Origin: a virus
Direction: 5' to 3' (one strand)
Virus record (IMG/VR): IMGVR_UViG_3300020051_001561
Coordinates: 1 to 62,215 of that record
DNA: 62,215 bases
The notes under the pieces are model-generated. The model did no database searches. It had not been told where the DNA came from and saw nothing but the letters and a program-made list of their open reading frames with translations. A program made the position numbers and the translations under genes. Below are positions 44,854-54,251 of the stretch, one piece after another. Position 1 is the stretch's first letter. Every line of letters begins with the position of its first letter.

Positions 44854-45651
44854 ATGAAAGATATTTCAGTAATTCTCCCAGTAGAGAGTTCAAAACACAA
44901 GAATTTTAATGAGTTATTTACTAACTCAATCGTATCAATCAAAAATCAATCAGTTCAACCTAAGGAGTTGGTTTTGGTACACACCAATGAAGAATCTTTA
45001 GTTTCATACCTAAATGACTTTGACTTCAGTGGTTTGACTGTGAATATGGTTGAAAATAAAGGTAACTCAGATTTCGCATCTCAAATGAATTTAGGTGTCG
45101 AAAACGCGACATCTGAATGGGTTTCTTTCTTAGAGTTTGATGATGAATATGCATCTATTTGGTTTAAGAACGTACAAGAATACATTACTGCACATCCTGA
45201 AGTAAAAGCATTCTTATCGTTGGTTGTAGATGTTGACGATAAAGGTACGTTTGCTGGATTCACAAATGAAGCGACATTTGCGGCATCTATGAACACTGAG
45301 ATTGGTTACTTAACTAATGAAGTATTGTTAGATTATCAAAACTTCCAAACTGCAGGTATGGTAGTAAGAAAAGACACATACCAAGAATTAGGTGGTTTCA
45401 AACCATCAATTAAACTAACATTCGTTTATGAATTCTTACTTCGTTTGACTTACAATTCTACAAAGATAATGACTATCCCACGTATTGGTTACAAACACCT
45501 TAATATGAGAGAAGGTTCAATCTTCTGGAGTTATAAGAATGGTGAACAGAAAGTAACTGAGGACGAAGTTAGATTTTGGTTAGAATCTGCAAAAAAAGAA
45601 CATTTCTTCACTGAAGACAGAAATATAAAGTATGAACCTGAAAATGTTTAA
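44854..45651 (+). CDS. GT-A family glycosyltransferase
   Basis: The protein has 265 aa. DISVILPVESSKHKNFNELF, then KELVLVHTNE and NLGVENATSEWVSFLEFDDE fit GT2 layout, with FDDE in place of the usual DxD. Then GMVVRKDTYQELGGFKPSI. Role in glycan assembly inferred. Its TAA overlaps the ATG of the sigma factor (TAATG). Confidence 0.65.
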   Translation: MKDISVILPVESSKHKNFNELFTNSIVSIKNQSVQPKELVLVHTNEESLVSYLNDFDFSGLTVNMVENKGNSDFASQMNLGVENATSEWVSFLEFDDEYASIWFKNVQEYITAHPEVKAFLSLVVDVDDKGTFAGFTNEATFAASMNTEIGYLTNEVLLDYQNFQTAGMVVRKDTYQELGGFKPSIKLTFVYEFLLRLTYNSTKIMTIPRIGYKHLNMREGSIFWSYKNGEQKVTEDEVRFWLESAKKEHFFTEDRNIKYEPENV

Positions 45652-46406
45652 TGACTACATCAGGAAATACAAATTCTCCGGAACCTACCCCTACAAAAAA
45701 GAGGGGTAGGAAACCGAAGACTAACACTAACTATTTCGCCGAAAGGGAAGAAAATGCAGTTAGAATGTTTCTTACTGCCAGTACTTTCAATGAGAAGAAT
45801 GAAATTTATAATGAATATCTAAAAGCTCCATTAGATAAGATGATTGAGTCCATTATCAGAAGATATAAGTTATATCGTAAAGGAATGGAATTTAATGATA
45901 TTCATGTAGATACCCACTCATTCTTAATCACAAAAGTTGACAAGTTCAAGCCAGCGAAAGGTAAAAAAGCATACTCGTATTTTGGTACGATATGTAAAAA
46001 CTATTTAATGGGTCAAATCATTAAAGACCAAAAAGACCAAAATAGAAAAATTTCATACGAAGACATATCCTCTTCTTTAGAAAATAGACCTGACTTAATC
46101 TACCATTTAGAACATGATAAGGTAGAACCAAATCAGGTTATTAAACATTTCCTAAAAGAAATGGAAGAGTTCATGGAAAAAAGTAATCTCAATAAAAATG
46201 AGGTTAAGTTAGGATACGCACTTATGGAGTTATTCGAAAACTATGAGACTATTTTTATTGGTACTGACAATAACAAATTCAATAAGAATATTATACTTCT
46301 TTCATTGAGAGAAATGACAAATATGTCAACAAAAGAAATTAGAACTTCAATGAAGAAATATAAGGTTTTATATTACGAATTAGTTAAAAAAATCAATAAT
46401 CTATAA
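45651..46406 (+). CDS. gp55: Late-transcription sigma factor, gp55-like
   Basis: The protein has 251 aa (T4 gp55 is 185). After a basic Thr/Pro-rich start (KKRGRKPKTNTN), the region PLDKMIESIIRRYKLYRKGM followed by DTHSFLITKVDKFKPAKGKK and AYSYFGTICKNYLMGQIIKD is sigma region 2-like. The C-terminal helix (MTNMSTKEIRTSMKKYKVLY) is a region 4-like stub. T4 gp55 recruits host RNA polymerase to TATAAATA late promoters with gp33 and gp45. Here it probably reads TATTTATA sites. It is the last gene of the sugar block and the structural genes follow. Confidence 0.75.
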   Translation: MTTSGNTNSPEPTPTKKRGRKPKTNTNYFAEREENAVRMFLTASTFNEKNEIYNEYLKAPLDKMIESIIRRYKLYRKGMEFNDIHVDTHSFLITKVDKFKPAKGKKAYSYFGTICKNYLMGQIIKDQKDQNRKISYEDISSSLENRPDLIYHLEHDKVEPNQVIKHFLKEMEEFMEKSNLNKNEVKLGYALMELFENYETIFIGTDNNKFNKNIILLSLREMTNMSTKEIRTSMKKYKVLYYELVKKINNL

Positions 46407-46421
46407 AATTTACTCCAAAGA

Positions 46422-46429
46422 TATTTATA
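46422..46429 (+). promoter_or_regulatory. TATTTATA motif 4 nt from the 46434 start
   Basis: TATTTATA then ATTA then ATG 46434, directly after the sigma factor gene. It begins the structural operon. Confidence 0.5.
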
Positions 46430-46433
46430 ATTA

Positions 46434-46811
46434 ATGGGACGCCCAAAGAAAAAAGAAATATCATTAAATAAAGATTCTGTACTGAGTCTGATGCAGGAAA
46501 TCTACAATGAACTTGTGGAACAGAGAGCAACTGCCGTAAGAATCCAAAATAAGATGTTGGCAATGTTGAAAGACCCTAAAGACATGACAGTCATAGGTCC
46601 AGTAATCAAAGAACAACAAAAGATTATTAATGATACCATCGAAAAGAAATTATCTCTTTCGAAATTACAATCAACAATTTGGGAAAAGTCTAACAACACT
46701 TCAGAGGAATCTTTCAATATTACAGATATGGATGATGATGTCCTCTCAGCACTTATTGAAAAAGATTCTGATACAAGTAAAGGAAACTCTGAAGGGTATA
46801 AATTAGAATAA
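46434..46811 (+). CDS. Small coiled-coil hypothetical protein
   Basis: The protein has 125 aa. It starts MGRPKKKEISLNKDSVLSLM, then long helical stretches (LVEQRATAVRIQNKMLAML, KEQQKIINDTIEKKLSLSKL) and an acidic tail. A small terminase subunit or assembly factor is possible, but nothing diagnostic is seen. Confidence 0.5.
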   Translation: MGRPKKKEISLNKDSVLSLMQEIYNELVEQRATAVRIQNKMLAMLKDPKDMTVIGPVIKEQQKIINDTIEKKLSLSKLQSTIWEKSNNTSEESFNITDMDDDVLSALIEKDSDTSKGNSEGYKLE

Positions 46812-46823
46812 TACAATACTCCA

Positions 46824-48767
46824 ATGGGTTTAGATTTGAACAATGATTACGATAGTGTAAAATCCAAAATTAAGGCTTATCAAACAACTGTTGAGAGTAA
46901 AAAGGATTTTCTTACCTCCATCAAAAATAATTCTGGTGACAACTTCGAACAGGCTAAAAAATCACATTTTAGTAACTTAAACGAATGGGGTCAAACTATT
47001 GACGGTGCAAACGCCGATAGAAAAAAACAACTACAAGATACTGCTAAGACTCAATTGGACCAATTGATTGAAATCTTCATGGTTTCATCATCAGTAGCGG
47101 GTGATTCAAAAACATTAGATAAATTATTTGACATTTATAATCAAACAATCCTAAATACTCGTGATAGAATTAAGGATATGTTTATTAAAGAAATTATTAA
47201 ATCAGCCGGTTGTTCAGAAGAACAACAATTCACAACGTCTCCTTTATACATCAAAGTACAATCTATTGATTTATATAAGAAGTTATATGAAGACCCAAAC
47301 TCCGCAACGGGTAGTCTTCTTTACGAAAATGATGATACACCTAATGGTGGGTTTCCTTACGCAATGAATAGACAATTATATAATCGTCTACAAAACAAAG
47401 GTTTTTCCTTCTCACAAGAATATGGTTCAGATTATATCGGAGCATCTGTAAATCCGATTATGGACTTAGAATATGTGGACCAAGACGATAACGGTAATTT
47501 TGGAGACTATATTAAAGTAACACCTAAAAATAAAAATTTAAGTGTTGGTAGTATAACTCAATTCTTATACGATTATTACAGTTCTATAAATCTTATAGAT
47601 ATTGATGAATTAATCACAATAATAATGGATAACTTAACTAAAGCGGTTACCATGGATTTGAATGTCGATATAAACTTCGACAGAGAACAATTAAAGATTG
47701 AAAAACTTCTACAACGTATCTTAGGTCTTTGTTTTGATAATGGTAAAGAAATAGATGTTTCAGGTATTGCTAAACTTTCTGTGTTGGATAATATAGACGA
47801 ATCGTTTTTTGAACTAACATCAAATGATTTGAGAACCATTGAAAATGATTTAGATAATATTCAAAAAGGAGTCACTGAGTTTACCGATTGTGATAATGTA
47901 AAATTACCAGTTAATACTGAAGCCATTATCAATCAAATCAAAAACATTAGAAACGAAGATAATGACACCAAAAAATTGGAAGCCTTCAAAGGGGCTATCG
48001 ATAGTTTAGCCGACAATGAGGAATGGAAATCAATTATTCCAAATATTAATATTAATGGTTCAATAAAATTTGATTTATTGGGAATTATCCCAAAAGGTAT
48101 AATGCAAGCACTACTATCACCTAAGAACGTATTAGGTATTATGGTGGTATTCAAAGCGGTTCAAAACTTCATCGTAGACCAAATTGAAACTTTGGAAGAC
48201 TTCTTTAATGAGTTCAAAGATTTAGTTATCGAAGTGATGAGTAAAATTGGAGCGATATTCGTAGAGGAATTATTCAGAGAAATTGAAAAAAACCTCACAA
48301 TCTTAGTTCGTCTAATCATTGAAGAAATCGCCATTGAAAGTAAGGAAAACTACTCAAAGATGATTTTCACAATTATTAATTACGCAATATTAGTCGCCGA
48401 TGGGTTAAAAGATTGGAGACAATGTAAAAATGTTGTTGATGATTTACTAAAATTATTACAATTTACAGGTAATGTATTAGGTATTGGATTACCTGCGTTT
48501 AGTTTATCACTAGCGAGGTTATTACCAGGACAATCACAAACACGAGCATTTTCAAATTATATTGAAGAATTACAAAAATCAGGAATACCAACTGGTGACT
48601 TACCTGATGGCTCGCCTAACTTAATGTTACAGAGTGCGTTATCTATGATTGAAGGTCAACATAAAGAAATGGTTGAAAATGGTAAGGTTGAAGTGGCAAT
48701 TGACCCATTATCAGTTATAGGTGGTGCAACCACTGGTGTTGTTAAAGCTTATGGTAAATCATATTAA
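46824..48767 (+). CDS. Large virion structural protein, probably baseplate
   Basis: The protein has 647 aa, with an N-terminal coiled coil and a helical C-terminal part that contains hydrophobic stretches (VLGIMVVFKAVQNFIV, MIFTIINYAILVADGL). The spot between a small gene and the OB-fold spike suggests a baseplate or tail-tip component. The hydrophobic helices could cross or contact the host membrane. No known family recognised. Confidence 0.55.
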   Translation: MGLDLNNDYDSVKSKIKAYQTTVESKKDFLTSIKNNSGDNFEQAKKSHFSNLNEWGQTIDGANADRKKQLQDTAKTQLDQLIEIFMVSSSVAGDSKTLDKLFDIYNQTILNTRDRIKDMFIKEIIKSAGCSEEQQFTTSPLYIKVQSIDLYKKLYEDPNSATGSLLYENDDTPNGGFPYAMNRQLYNRLQNKGFSFSQEYGSDYIGASVNPIMDLEYVDQDDNGNFGDYIKVTPKNKNLSVGSITQFLYDYYSSINLIDIDELITIIMDNLTKAVTMDLNVDINFDREQLKIEKLLQRILGLCFDNGKEIDVSGIAKLSVLDNIDESFFELTSNDLRTIENDLDNIQKGVTEFTDCDNVKLPVNTEAIINQIKNIRNEDNDTKKLEAFKGAIDSLADNEEWKSIIPNININGSIKFDLLGIIPKGIMQALLSPKNVLGIMVVFKAVQNFIVDQIETLEDFFNEFKDLVIEVMSKIGAIFVEELFREIEKNLTILVRLIIEEIAIESKENYSKMIFTIINYAILVADGLKDWRQCKNVVDDLLKLLQFTGNVLGIGLPAFSLSLARLLPGQSQTRAFSNYIEELQKSGIPTGDLPDGSPNLMLQSALSMIEGQHKEMVENGKVEVAIDPLSVIGGATTGVVKAYGKSY

Positions 48768-48768
48768 T

Positions 48769-48969
48769 ATGGACGAGAATACATTAAAAAATATTATTTC
48801 AGATTATAAAAACCGTAGTAATAACGAGTTAAAAATAGCCCTATCTGAATTGTCAAAAGATTTTGAAGAAACCAAAGGTTTGATGATTAAATTATCACAC
48901 CATTTAGACGGTACTGAAAAAATATACAATGACATATTAAAAGAATATAAAAACAGAGGTAATAAATAA
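48769..48969 (+). CDS. Small coiled-coil protein (66 aa)
   Basis: ATG 48769, one base after the previous stop. Product MDENTLKNIISDYKNRSNNE continues with a coiled-coil helix and ends KEYKNRGNK. TAATGG overlap with the next gene. Probably a structural accessory. Confidence 0.55.
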   Translation: MDENTLKNIISDYKNRSNNELKIALSELSKDFEETKGLMIKLSHHLDGTEKIYNDILKEYKNRGNK

Positions 48970-50504
48970 TGGCAATTCCTGGAACGGTTGATATAGGTGG
49001 AAATGGTAAATTACCATTTAATTATAGACAGATTATCTATCAGGGTAGAGTGGTGGATAATGAAGACCCTTTTATGCTTGGTAGAGTCAGAGTTTATCCT
49101 GAGGACCAAAACATTCAAGACCGATTAGGTTCCATACCTAATTTCAATGAAGGTAGTGACAAATGGAGTGAGAAAGACCCTTTTGTATTTTTACCATTAT
49201 TACCGTATTTCATCTATCAGGTACCTAAAGTTGATGAATATGTTCACATTCTTTACACCAATCCTAACGATAAGACTAACAAAGGTCAGTATTATGTACA
49301 AGGTCCATTCTCATCACCCACATCGATTGTAAAAGAAAACAACGAATCTGCCAAATCGTTTTTAAGTTCAGGTATTAGAAATAAGAGATATCAACCAATT
49401 AAAAATAAAGACGGTGAAGTATCAAATCCTCAGACTTATGGTGTATATCCTGAACCTGAAGATGTTGCCATTTTAGGTAGGAATAATTCTGATATGATTC
49501 TGAAAGACGGTGAGGTTCTTATTCGTGCAGGTAAACACGGTAATTTTAATAGAACACAAATCCCCGTGGCTAAAACAAATAGGGCTTTTATTCAATTAAG
49601 TAAGTACGATACGTTAGAACAATATGCCAGTCCATCCACTAAATTCACAATTAGAAAACTGGATGAACAAACCAAAAAACTTATTGAGTTTGAAGTATTC
49701 AACCCTGAAAATCAGTTTAGCTCGTTCACAGGACAGATAATTCTTTATAACTTAGTACCTGATGATGTGTCGGGAACTACCATGGCAACATCTATAACCA
49801 ATAATACTGACTTATCGGAGTTCAAAAGAATTCAATATATTGAACAATTTAATGCCCTTAGCATGCCTGAAGTGGCAATCAAAATTAATAAGTTTATTAA
49901 AAGTGTTATGAAAGGTAGAATGGAGTCCGGTATGGTCATCAATAATCAATTCCCATTTTACTATCGTGCAAACAAACAAAATAGGGACAATGGTGACCCC
50001 GTTTCTTTTGCTAACCTAACACTTTTATATAGTTTAATTAAGCCTAGTGAATTTATTAATAATTTGAGAGGTTTCGGATTAATTTATGATAAGACGGGTA
50101 AAAACAATGTTCCGACTAAAGTTGAAAAGGAACAGTTCCGTCCTAAGAGGATTCTAAACCAAGAAAATACTGTGGGTATTGTGGGTGCAAATCAATTATA
50201 TCTTTTATCTCACGATGCTAATAACCCAGCCAAGGCTAAAATTAACTTAAAGGACACCATATATGGTATTGACCAATCAACGGTGGTTAATGAAATACAA
50301 CCAAAAACATCCTCAGTTGTTAGAGGTGAAGAACTTATGACATTAATTGAATTGATTGTAAGATATTTGGTTACTCACGTTCATCCATATCCTGGGTTAC
50401 CACCAGTACCTGTAAGTTCTGATGGAACGCGTGTTGAAGATTTATTAAAAGAGTTACTTGAAGCAAGTTCTAAGATATTAAATAAAAATATTCGTATAAA
50501 CTAA
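48969..50504 (+). CDS. Baseplate spike/hub protein with gp5-like OB fold
   Basis: The protein has 511 aa. Near the start IYQGRVVDNEDPFMLGRVRV then YPED matches the OB-fold (G.V.d..DP...GRv.v.f). It lacks the T4 gp5 lysozyme. The C-terminus THVHPYPGLPPVPVSSDG resembles the tail of spike proteins that contain a His/Pro rich, metal-binding turn. It probably forms the central spike. TATTTATA of the next gene lies 2 nt after its stop. Confidence 0.6.
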   Translation: MAIPGTVDIGGNGKLPFNYRQIIYQGRVVDNEDPFMLGRVRVYPEDQNIQDRLGSIPNFNEGSDKWSEKDPFVFLPLLPYFIYQVPKVDEYVHILYTNPNDKTNKGQYYVQGPFSSPTSIVKENNESAKSFLSSGIRNKRYQPIKNKDGEVSNPQTYGVYPEPEDVAILGRNNSDMILKDGEVLIRAGKHGNFNRTQIPVAKTNRAFIQLSKYDTLEQYASPSTKFTIRKLDEQTKKLIEFEVFNPENQFSSFTGQIILYNLVPDDVSGTTMATSITNNTDLSEFKRIQYIEQFNALSMPEVAIKINKFIKSVMKGRMESGMVINNQFPFYYRANKQNRDNGDPVSFANLTLLYSLIKPSEFINNLRGFGLIYDKTGKNNVPTKVEKEQFRPKRILNQENTVGIVGANQLYLLSHDANNPAKAKINLKDTIYGIDQSTVVNEIQPKTSSVVRGEELMTLIELIVRYLVTHVHPYPGLPPVPVSSDGTRVEDLLKELLEASSKILNKNIRIN

Positions 50505-50505
50505 G

Positions 50506-50513
50506 TATTTATA
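50506..50513 (+). promoter_or_regulatory. TATTTATA late-promoter-like motif, 50527 gene
   Basis: TATTTATA 13 nt before ATG 50527, immediately after the preceding stop. Confidence 0.55.
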
Positions 50514-50526
50514 GTAAAAACGAATA

Positions 50527-51990
50527 ATGTCAATTTATAAGTCATATTTCAAACGTAACGACACGTTAATCTTCAATTCTTATACCAACACAGGTAGAAA
50601 CCCTGTTGTTGAATTATTCTTTGGTAGGGTTGATAACCTAAACTCACCAAAAGGATACTCTCGTTTTATCTTTGATGTCGACTTAGAAGACTTACAAAAT
50701 AAATTAGCCAATGGTGAAATATCTACAGGGTGTACTGAAGGTATGACTCACACATTAAGAATGACTAATACCTCATCATTCGATGAGGAGTTATTAAATT
50801 CAACGTGGTCTAACGGTAGAAGACGTGCAACTTCATTTGACTTAGTATTATTCCGTATCCCTAAAGTATCAGGTTCTACAGGTGATGTCCAAACATGGGA
50901 CGAAGGTGTAGGTCAAGACTACTACAATTACAATGATGTTATTGAAGGTAACAAAGCATTCTCAGATAGACCAGCAAGTTGGTTCCAAAGAACGACAATT
51001 AAAAATTGGTCACAAGAAGGAATTTACGACAATGAAAATGGTAACCCAATAAGTGGTCTTAACTATGATGGTTTAACAATTGTGGATACTCAACACTTTG
51101 AGTTCGGTAATGAAGATATTGCTTTTGATATGACTGATGAAATCAATGGTATATTAGACGGTACCATTACAGGTGTTTCAGGTTGGGGTGTTGCATTTGT
51201 TCCTGAAGTGGAAAACATCACAGGAATGACTGAGAACTATTCAGTTGGTTTCTTCTCACGTCACACACAAACATTCTACGAGCCTTACTTGGAAACAAAT
51301 TATAACGATTTAATCCAAGATGATAGATACACATTCTATGAAGGTGTTTCTAACAAACTATATCTTTACGCTTACGTAAATGGTAATCCAATTACTTTAG
51401 ACAACGACCCTGTTGTAGATATCATCGACGAGAATGATGATGTAATCTACACATTAACAGGTTGTAGTAGAACTAAGGGTGTTTATGAAATTACTGTTCC
51501 TGCAATTTCTTCAACTAATGTACCTTGTATGTATTACGATTACTGGAGAGAATTAAACTACAACGGTGAGTCAATCACATCTGTTGAAAACGAATTTGTA
51601 CTTCTTAAGAACGAGGATTATTTCACGATAGGTACCAGAACTGAAGAACCATCTATCTATGGTTTTGATTTCAATGGTATCCTACAAAATGAAAAAATTC
51701 TTAATACTGACATTAGAAAAGTCAATGTAACCCTTAAAAAGGCTTACACCGCCAAAGAAGTACTTAAACATGTAGAATGTTTCTACAGAGTTTATGTTAG
51801 AGAAGGTAACATCGAGGTTCAGGTCCAAGATTGGACACAAATCAATAGAACCGCAGACGGTTACTTCTTCGTATTCGACACAACAGATAAGATACCAAAT
51901 GAATATTTTATAGATATCAAGGTGAACACCGACAGGGAAGTTAATACTTATAAAAGAGAACTACAATTCCAAATCGTAAGTAAGAAATGA
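50527..51990 (+). CDS. Virion structural protein, beta-rich
   Basis: The protein has 487 aa. MSIYKSYFKRNDTLIFNSYT and many Asp/Asn/Tyr-rich beta strands; DYYNYNDVIEGNKAFSDRPA; C-terminal Ig-like region with FFVFDTTDKIPNEYFIDIKV. Looks like a baseplate or fibre-attachment component of many Bacteroidota phages. No motif for a specific function. Confidence 0.55.
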   Translation: MSIYKSYFKRNDTLIFNSYTNTGRNPVVELFFGRVDNLNSPKGYSRFIFDVDLEDLQNKLANGEISTGCTEGMTHTLRMTNTSSFDEELLNSTWSNGRRRATSFDLVLFRIPKVSGSTGDVQTWDEGVGQDYYNYNDVIEGNKAFSDRPASWFQRTTIKNWSQEGIYDNENGNPISGLNYDGLTIVDTQHFEFGNEDIAFDMTDEINGILDGTITGVSGWGVAFVPEVENITGMTENYSVGFFSRHTQTFYEPYLETNYNDLIQDDRYTFYEGVSNKLYLYAYVNGNPITLDNDPVVDIIDENDDVIYTLTGCSRTKGVYEITVPAISSTNVPCMYYDYWRELNYNGESITSVENEFVLLKNEDYFTIGTRTEEPSIYGFDFNGILQNEKILNTDIRKVNVTLKKAYTAKEVLKHVECFYRVYVREGNIEVQVQDWTQINRTADGYFFVFDTTDKIPNEYFIDIKVNTDREVNTYKRELQFQIVSKK

Positions 51991-52250
51991 GAAAGATAAG
52001 AATCACAGAGGAACAACTCGAACAAATCGTTAGACGAGTTATAGACGAAAAGAAAAAGTCTAAGAAGAAAAAAAAGAAAAAGAAGAAAGACACCACCCTA
52101 TGTTCACGTGGTAAAAACGCAGCAAAGGCGAAATATGAGGTTTACCCCTCAGCTTACGCTAACGGATACGCAGTCCAAGTATGTAAAGGTAAGATGCCTG
52201 GTTTGGACGGTGAAAAAAGATGTTCAGGAAAGTATTGTTCGGGTAAGTAA
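51987..52250 (+). CDS. Small basic protein, packaged-peptide-like start
   Basis: The protein has 87 aa. It begins MRKIRITEEQLEQIVRRVID then E21 and a Lys tract; a cut after I-D-E would release a basic protein. The rest is CSRGKNAAKAKYEVYPSAYA then NGYAVQVCKGK, the DUF5872-like pattern seen in many phages. Cys pairs could bind metal or form disulfides. It overlaps the previous gene by 4 bp (ATGA). Confidence 0.6.
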   Translation: MRKIRITEEQLEQIVRRVIDEKKKSKKKKKKKKKDTTLCSRGKNAAKAKYEVYPSAYANGYAVQVCKGKMPGLDGEKRCSGKYCSGK

Positions 52251-52265
52251 TTTTTCTTACCTTTG
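52235..52265 (+). promoter_or_regulatory. Bacteroidota-type promoter
   Basis: TTG (52235-52237), 20 nt, then TACCTTTG (52258-52265), a perfect TAnnTTTG -7 element. This is the housekeeping promoter pattern of Bacteroidota and stands out in a phage otherwise using TATTTATA. It faces the small gene at 52288. Confidence 0.6.
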
Positions 52266-52287
52266 TATTTTGTAAATTATTTGTGTC

Positions 52288-52464
52288 ATGTCATATACCT
52301 ATTCAACCTATCAATTAAAGAAAGGAGATAAAGTACTAATGGAAGTTAGTGCAAGTTGTGTTGAGAGAGCTCAAGATTATTTCTATGAAGAAATGCCTGA
52401 AGCATATAGTTCAGACTATATGGTCACTCCAAAACCATTAAGTGTTACTCCTTCATTAAACTAA
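52288..52464 (+). CDS. Small hypothetical protein (58 aa)
   Basis: ATG 52288 to TAA 52462-52464. Product MSYTYSTYQLKKGDKVLMEV, then SASCVERAQDYFYEEMPEAY and a Pro-rich end. No domain. Host-type promoter ahead suggests early expression. Its 3' end overlaps the convergent cupin-like gene by 9 bp. Confidence 0.6.
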   Translation: MSYTYSTYQLKKGDKVLMEVSASCVERAQDYFYEEMPEAYSSDYMVTPKPLSVTPSLN

Positions 52465-52986
52465 CGAACGGATTACCCATTCGTAACCCTTTAGACCCCC
52501 ATAAGATAGATAAGTCATGTTGTTCTTATCATTTTGGGGGTTTCTATTTTCTGTGATGTATGGTTTGTCACAAAAAGATTTGATTTCTTCTAATACTTCT
52601 CTTGGAACGTACTGATTTTCCAAAATCATATTGGCTATTTTTGTATCAACACCTGACTTTTTAATTCTATATAAGTTCTTCTTAACCGATTCTCTTACCA
52701 CTTTTGGCACTCTAAACTTATTGAACCCTTCATCGATGGTAATTTTAAGGTCACCAGTACCTTTAATCACCCTGTGATACACCATCTTAGGTATGATATA
52801 AGTTTGTCCCTCTTGCAAGACCTGAGGTAGTTCCTCGTCCATTTGTAACATCCATCCGTTGCTCTGTTCAACAAAAACCTTACGGTCACTTGTATCTCTG
52901 TGCCATACCAACTCCTCAGAGTCCACATTTTCAGTGAATACTCTCTTGAATTTATACTTACTGATATTTTCCTGTTCGTATACCAT
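52456..52986 (-). CDS. Cupin-like protein
   Basis: Start ATG 52986 (176 aa) overlaps the previous stop (TAATG); a TTG at 52992 is probably spurious. The N-terminal part EELVWHRDTSDRKVFVEQSN, then GWMLQMDEELPQVLQEGQTY and IIPKMVYHRVIKGTGDLKI has cupin beta-strand pattern with H-x-D and H-R residues near metal. The C-terminal half is helical (VDTKIANMILENQYVPREVL). Perhaps a metal-dependent phage protein; substrate unknown. Confidence 0.55.
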   Translation of the reverse strand: MVYEQENISKYKFKRVFTENVDSEELVWHRDTSDRKVFVEQSNGWMLQMDEELPQVLQEGQTYIIPKMVYHRVIKGTGDLKITIDEGFNKFRVPKVVRESVKKNLYRIKKSGVDTKIANMILENQYVPREVLEEIKSFCDKPYITENRNPQNDKNNMTYLSYGGLKGYEWVIRSLV

Positions 52987-54218
52987 TACCAAAATCTTCC
53001 AGGTACATTCTTACCAAAATCTTTATGTGCTCTACACGCCCAATAACCTGCCTTAGTTTTGTCTTTCTTCTTCTCACATTGGTGTCTCGCAGCAAAACTC
53101 TTTCTTGCTTCAGGGTCATTCCATTTAGCAGTCATAACAGGGGAACCGTAACTTACCTTTTTGATTTTACCCGTTTTAGGATTACGGACATAAACATACC
53201 ACTTCTTAGGACCACCACTCTTAGGGTCATTAAGTTTAACTTTCTTACCCTTATACTCCGCCTCCGATAAACCAAATATTTTTTTAGCCATAGGATTTAA
53301 GTCTGATGGTTTAATAAGTTTAGCAGGTATGGTTTCTGATTTAGACCTTAATGCTTTTTGTGCTCTATGGTTCCCATCTAATATCCATAGAATTTTACCA
53401 TTTTCGTCCACCATAATTAAAATAGGATATTGAGATGAGACATCCACTTGAGAAATTCGTTCAATTTCCTCAGGATTATTATCCCAATTTAGGACAATAT
53501 CGACCAATTTTTCAGTTGGAAAGTTAATAATTTTAATGTCTTTTGTAAGTTCTAAAATATCTTGAAGAGTAATTCTATCTTCGTCTCTTGACCAAGATGT
53601 TTCTGCCCCTTGCTCATTTACCAATGGGAAATCTAACGGTAATCTCTCACCTTCATAGATAAAGAACTTACCCAAATCACTATCCAACAACTCATTGTCC
53701 AATTCGTTCTCGTAAAGTCCTTTTTTTCTCAACTTCCTTGCTTCATTAATAACATCAAAGTATTTCGGTGAACCTGTTCTAAACACATTCTCACTCAATG
53801 GTATGTTATTATCAATATGGTATTGTAAATCTTCAGAAATAGTTTTTTTCACTTGAATAAATTCCTGTAACACATTCTGAATCAAATTAGGGTCGATAGA
53901 CTCTTTTTTGTAGTTTTTTACTTTGATACGTGTCGGCTTTTGACCTTTACCTGTCTGAGTATCTTTCTTTTCCTTTTCTCTTTTTCTACGACATGCTGAG
54001 TCTTTTTCTGATTGTGACATCTTTCCTGCAACACCAGCTCCTCTACATACAGGGTATCCACCCTCATCGGCATCTTTTCTTCCACAAGGAGGGTGACCCC
54101 CACCTTTCTTCTTCTTACATATATTAACCCACGGACCCTTAGGTTGAGATGAACCTTTCTTTTTCTTCTTCTTTCCGAACCAAACCGCTAAATCCTCACT
54201 TAAAATGTATTTACTCAT
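52986..54218 (-). CDS. Three-part protein with ParB/Srx-like motif
   Basis: The protein has 410 aa. Start MSKYILSEDLAVWFGKKKKK has a possible L-S-E|D cut. Part 1 (~25-90): WVNICKKKKGGGHPPCGRKD and YPVCRGAGVAGKMS, a Cys-rich basic domain seen in T4-like phages. Part 2 (~200-310): YPILIMVDENGKILWILDGN then HRAQKALRSK, ParB/sulfiredoxin-like. Part 3 (~330-410): KKWYVYVRNPKTGKIKKVSY, then FAARHQC and GYWACRAH, another recurrent phage domain. A role with head assembly or DNA is inferred from basicity and neighbours. Confidence 0.6.
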   Translation of the reverse strand: MSKYILSEDLAVWFGKKKKKKGSSQPKGPWVNICKKKKGGGHPPCGRKDADEGGYPVCRGAGVAGKMSQSEKDSACRRKREKEKKDTQTGKGQKPTRIKVKNYKKESIDPNLIQNVLQEFIQVKKTISEDLQYHIDNNIPLSENVFRTGSPKYFDVINEARKLRKKGLYENELDNELLDSDLGKFFIYEGERLPLDFPLVNEQGAETSWSRDEDRITLQDILELTKDIKIINFPTEKLVDIVLNWDNNPEEIERISQVDVSSQYPILIMVDENGKILWILDGNHRAQKALRSKSETIPAKLIKPSDLNPMAKKIFGLSEAEYKGKKVKLNDPKSGGPKKWYVYVRNPKTGKIKKVSYGSPVMTAKWNDPEARKSFAARHQCEKKKDKTKAGYWACRAHKDFGKNVPGRFW

Positions 54219-54251
54219 AACTTGACAATCGTATACTTTTGATATACATTT

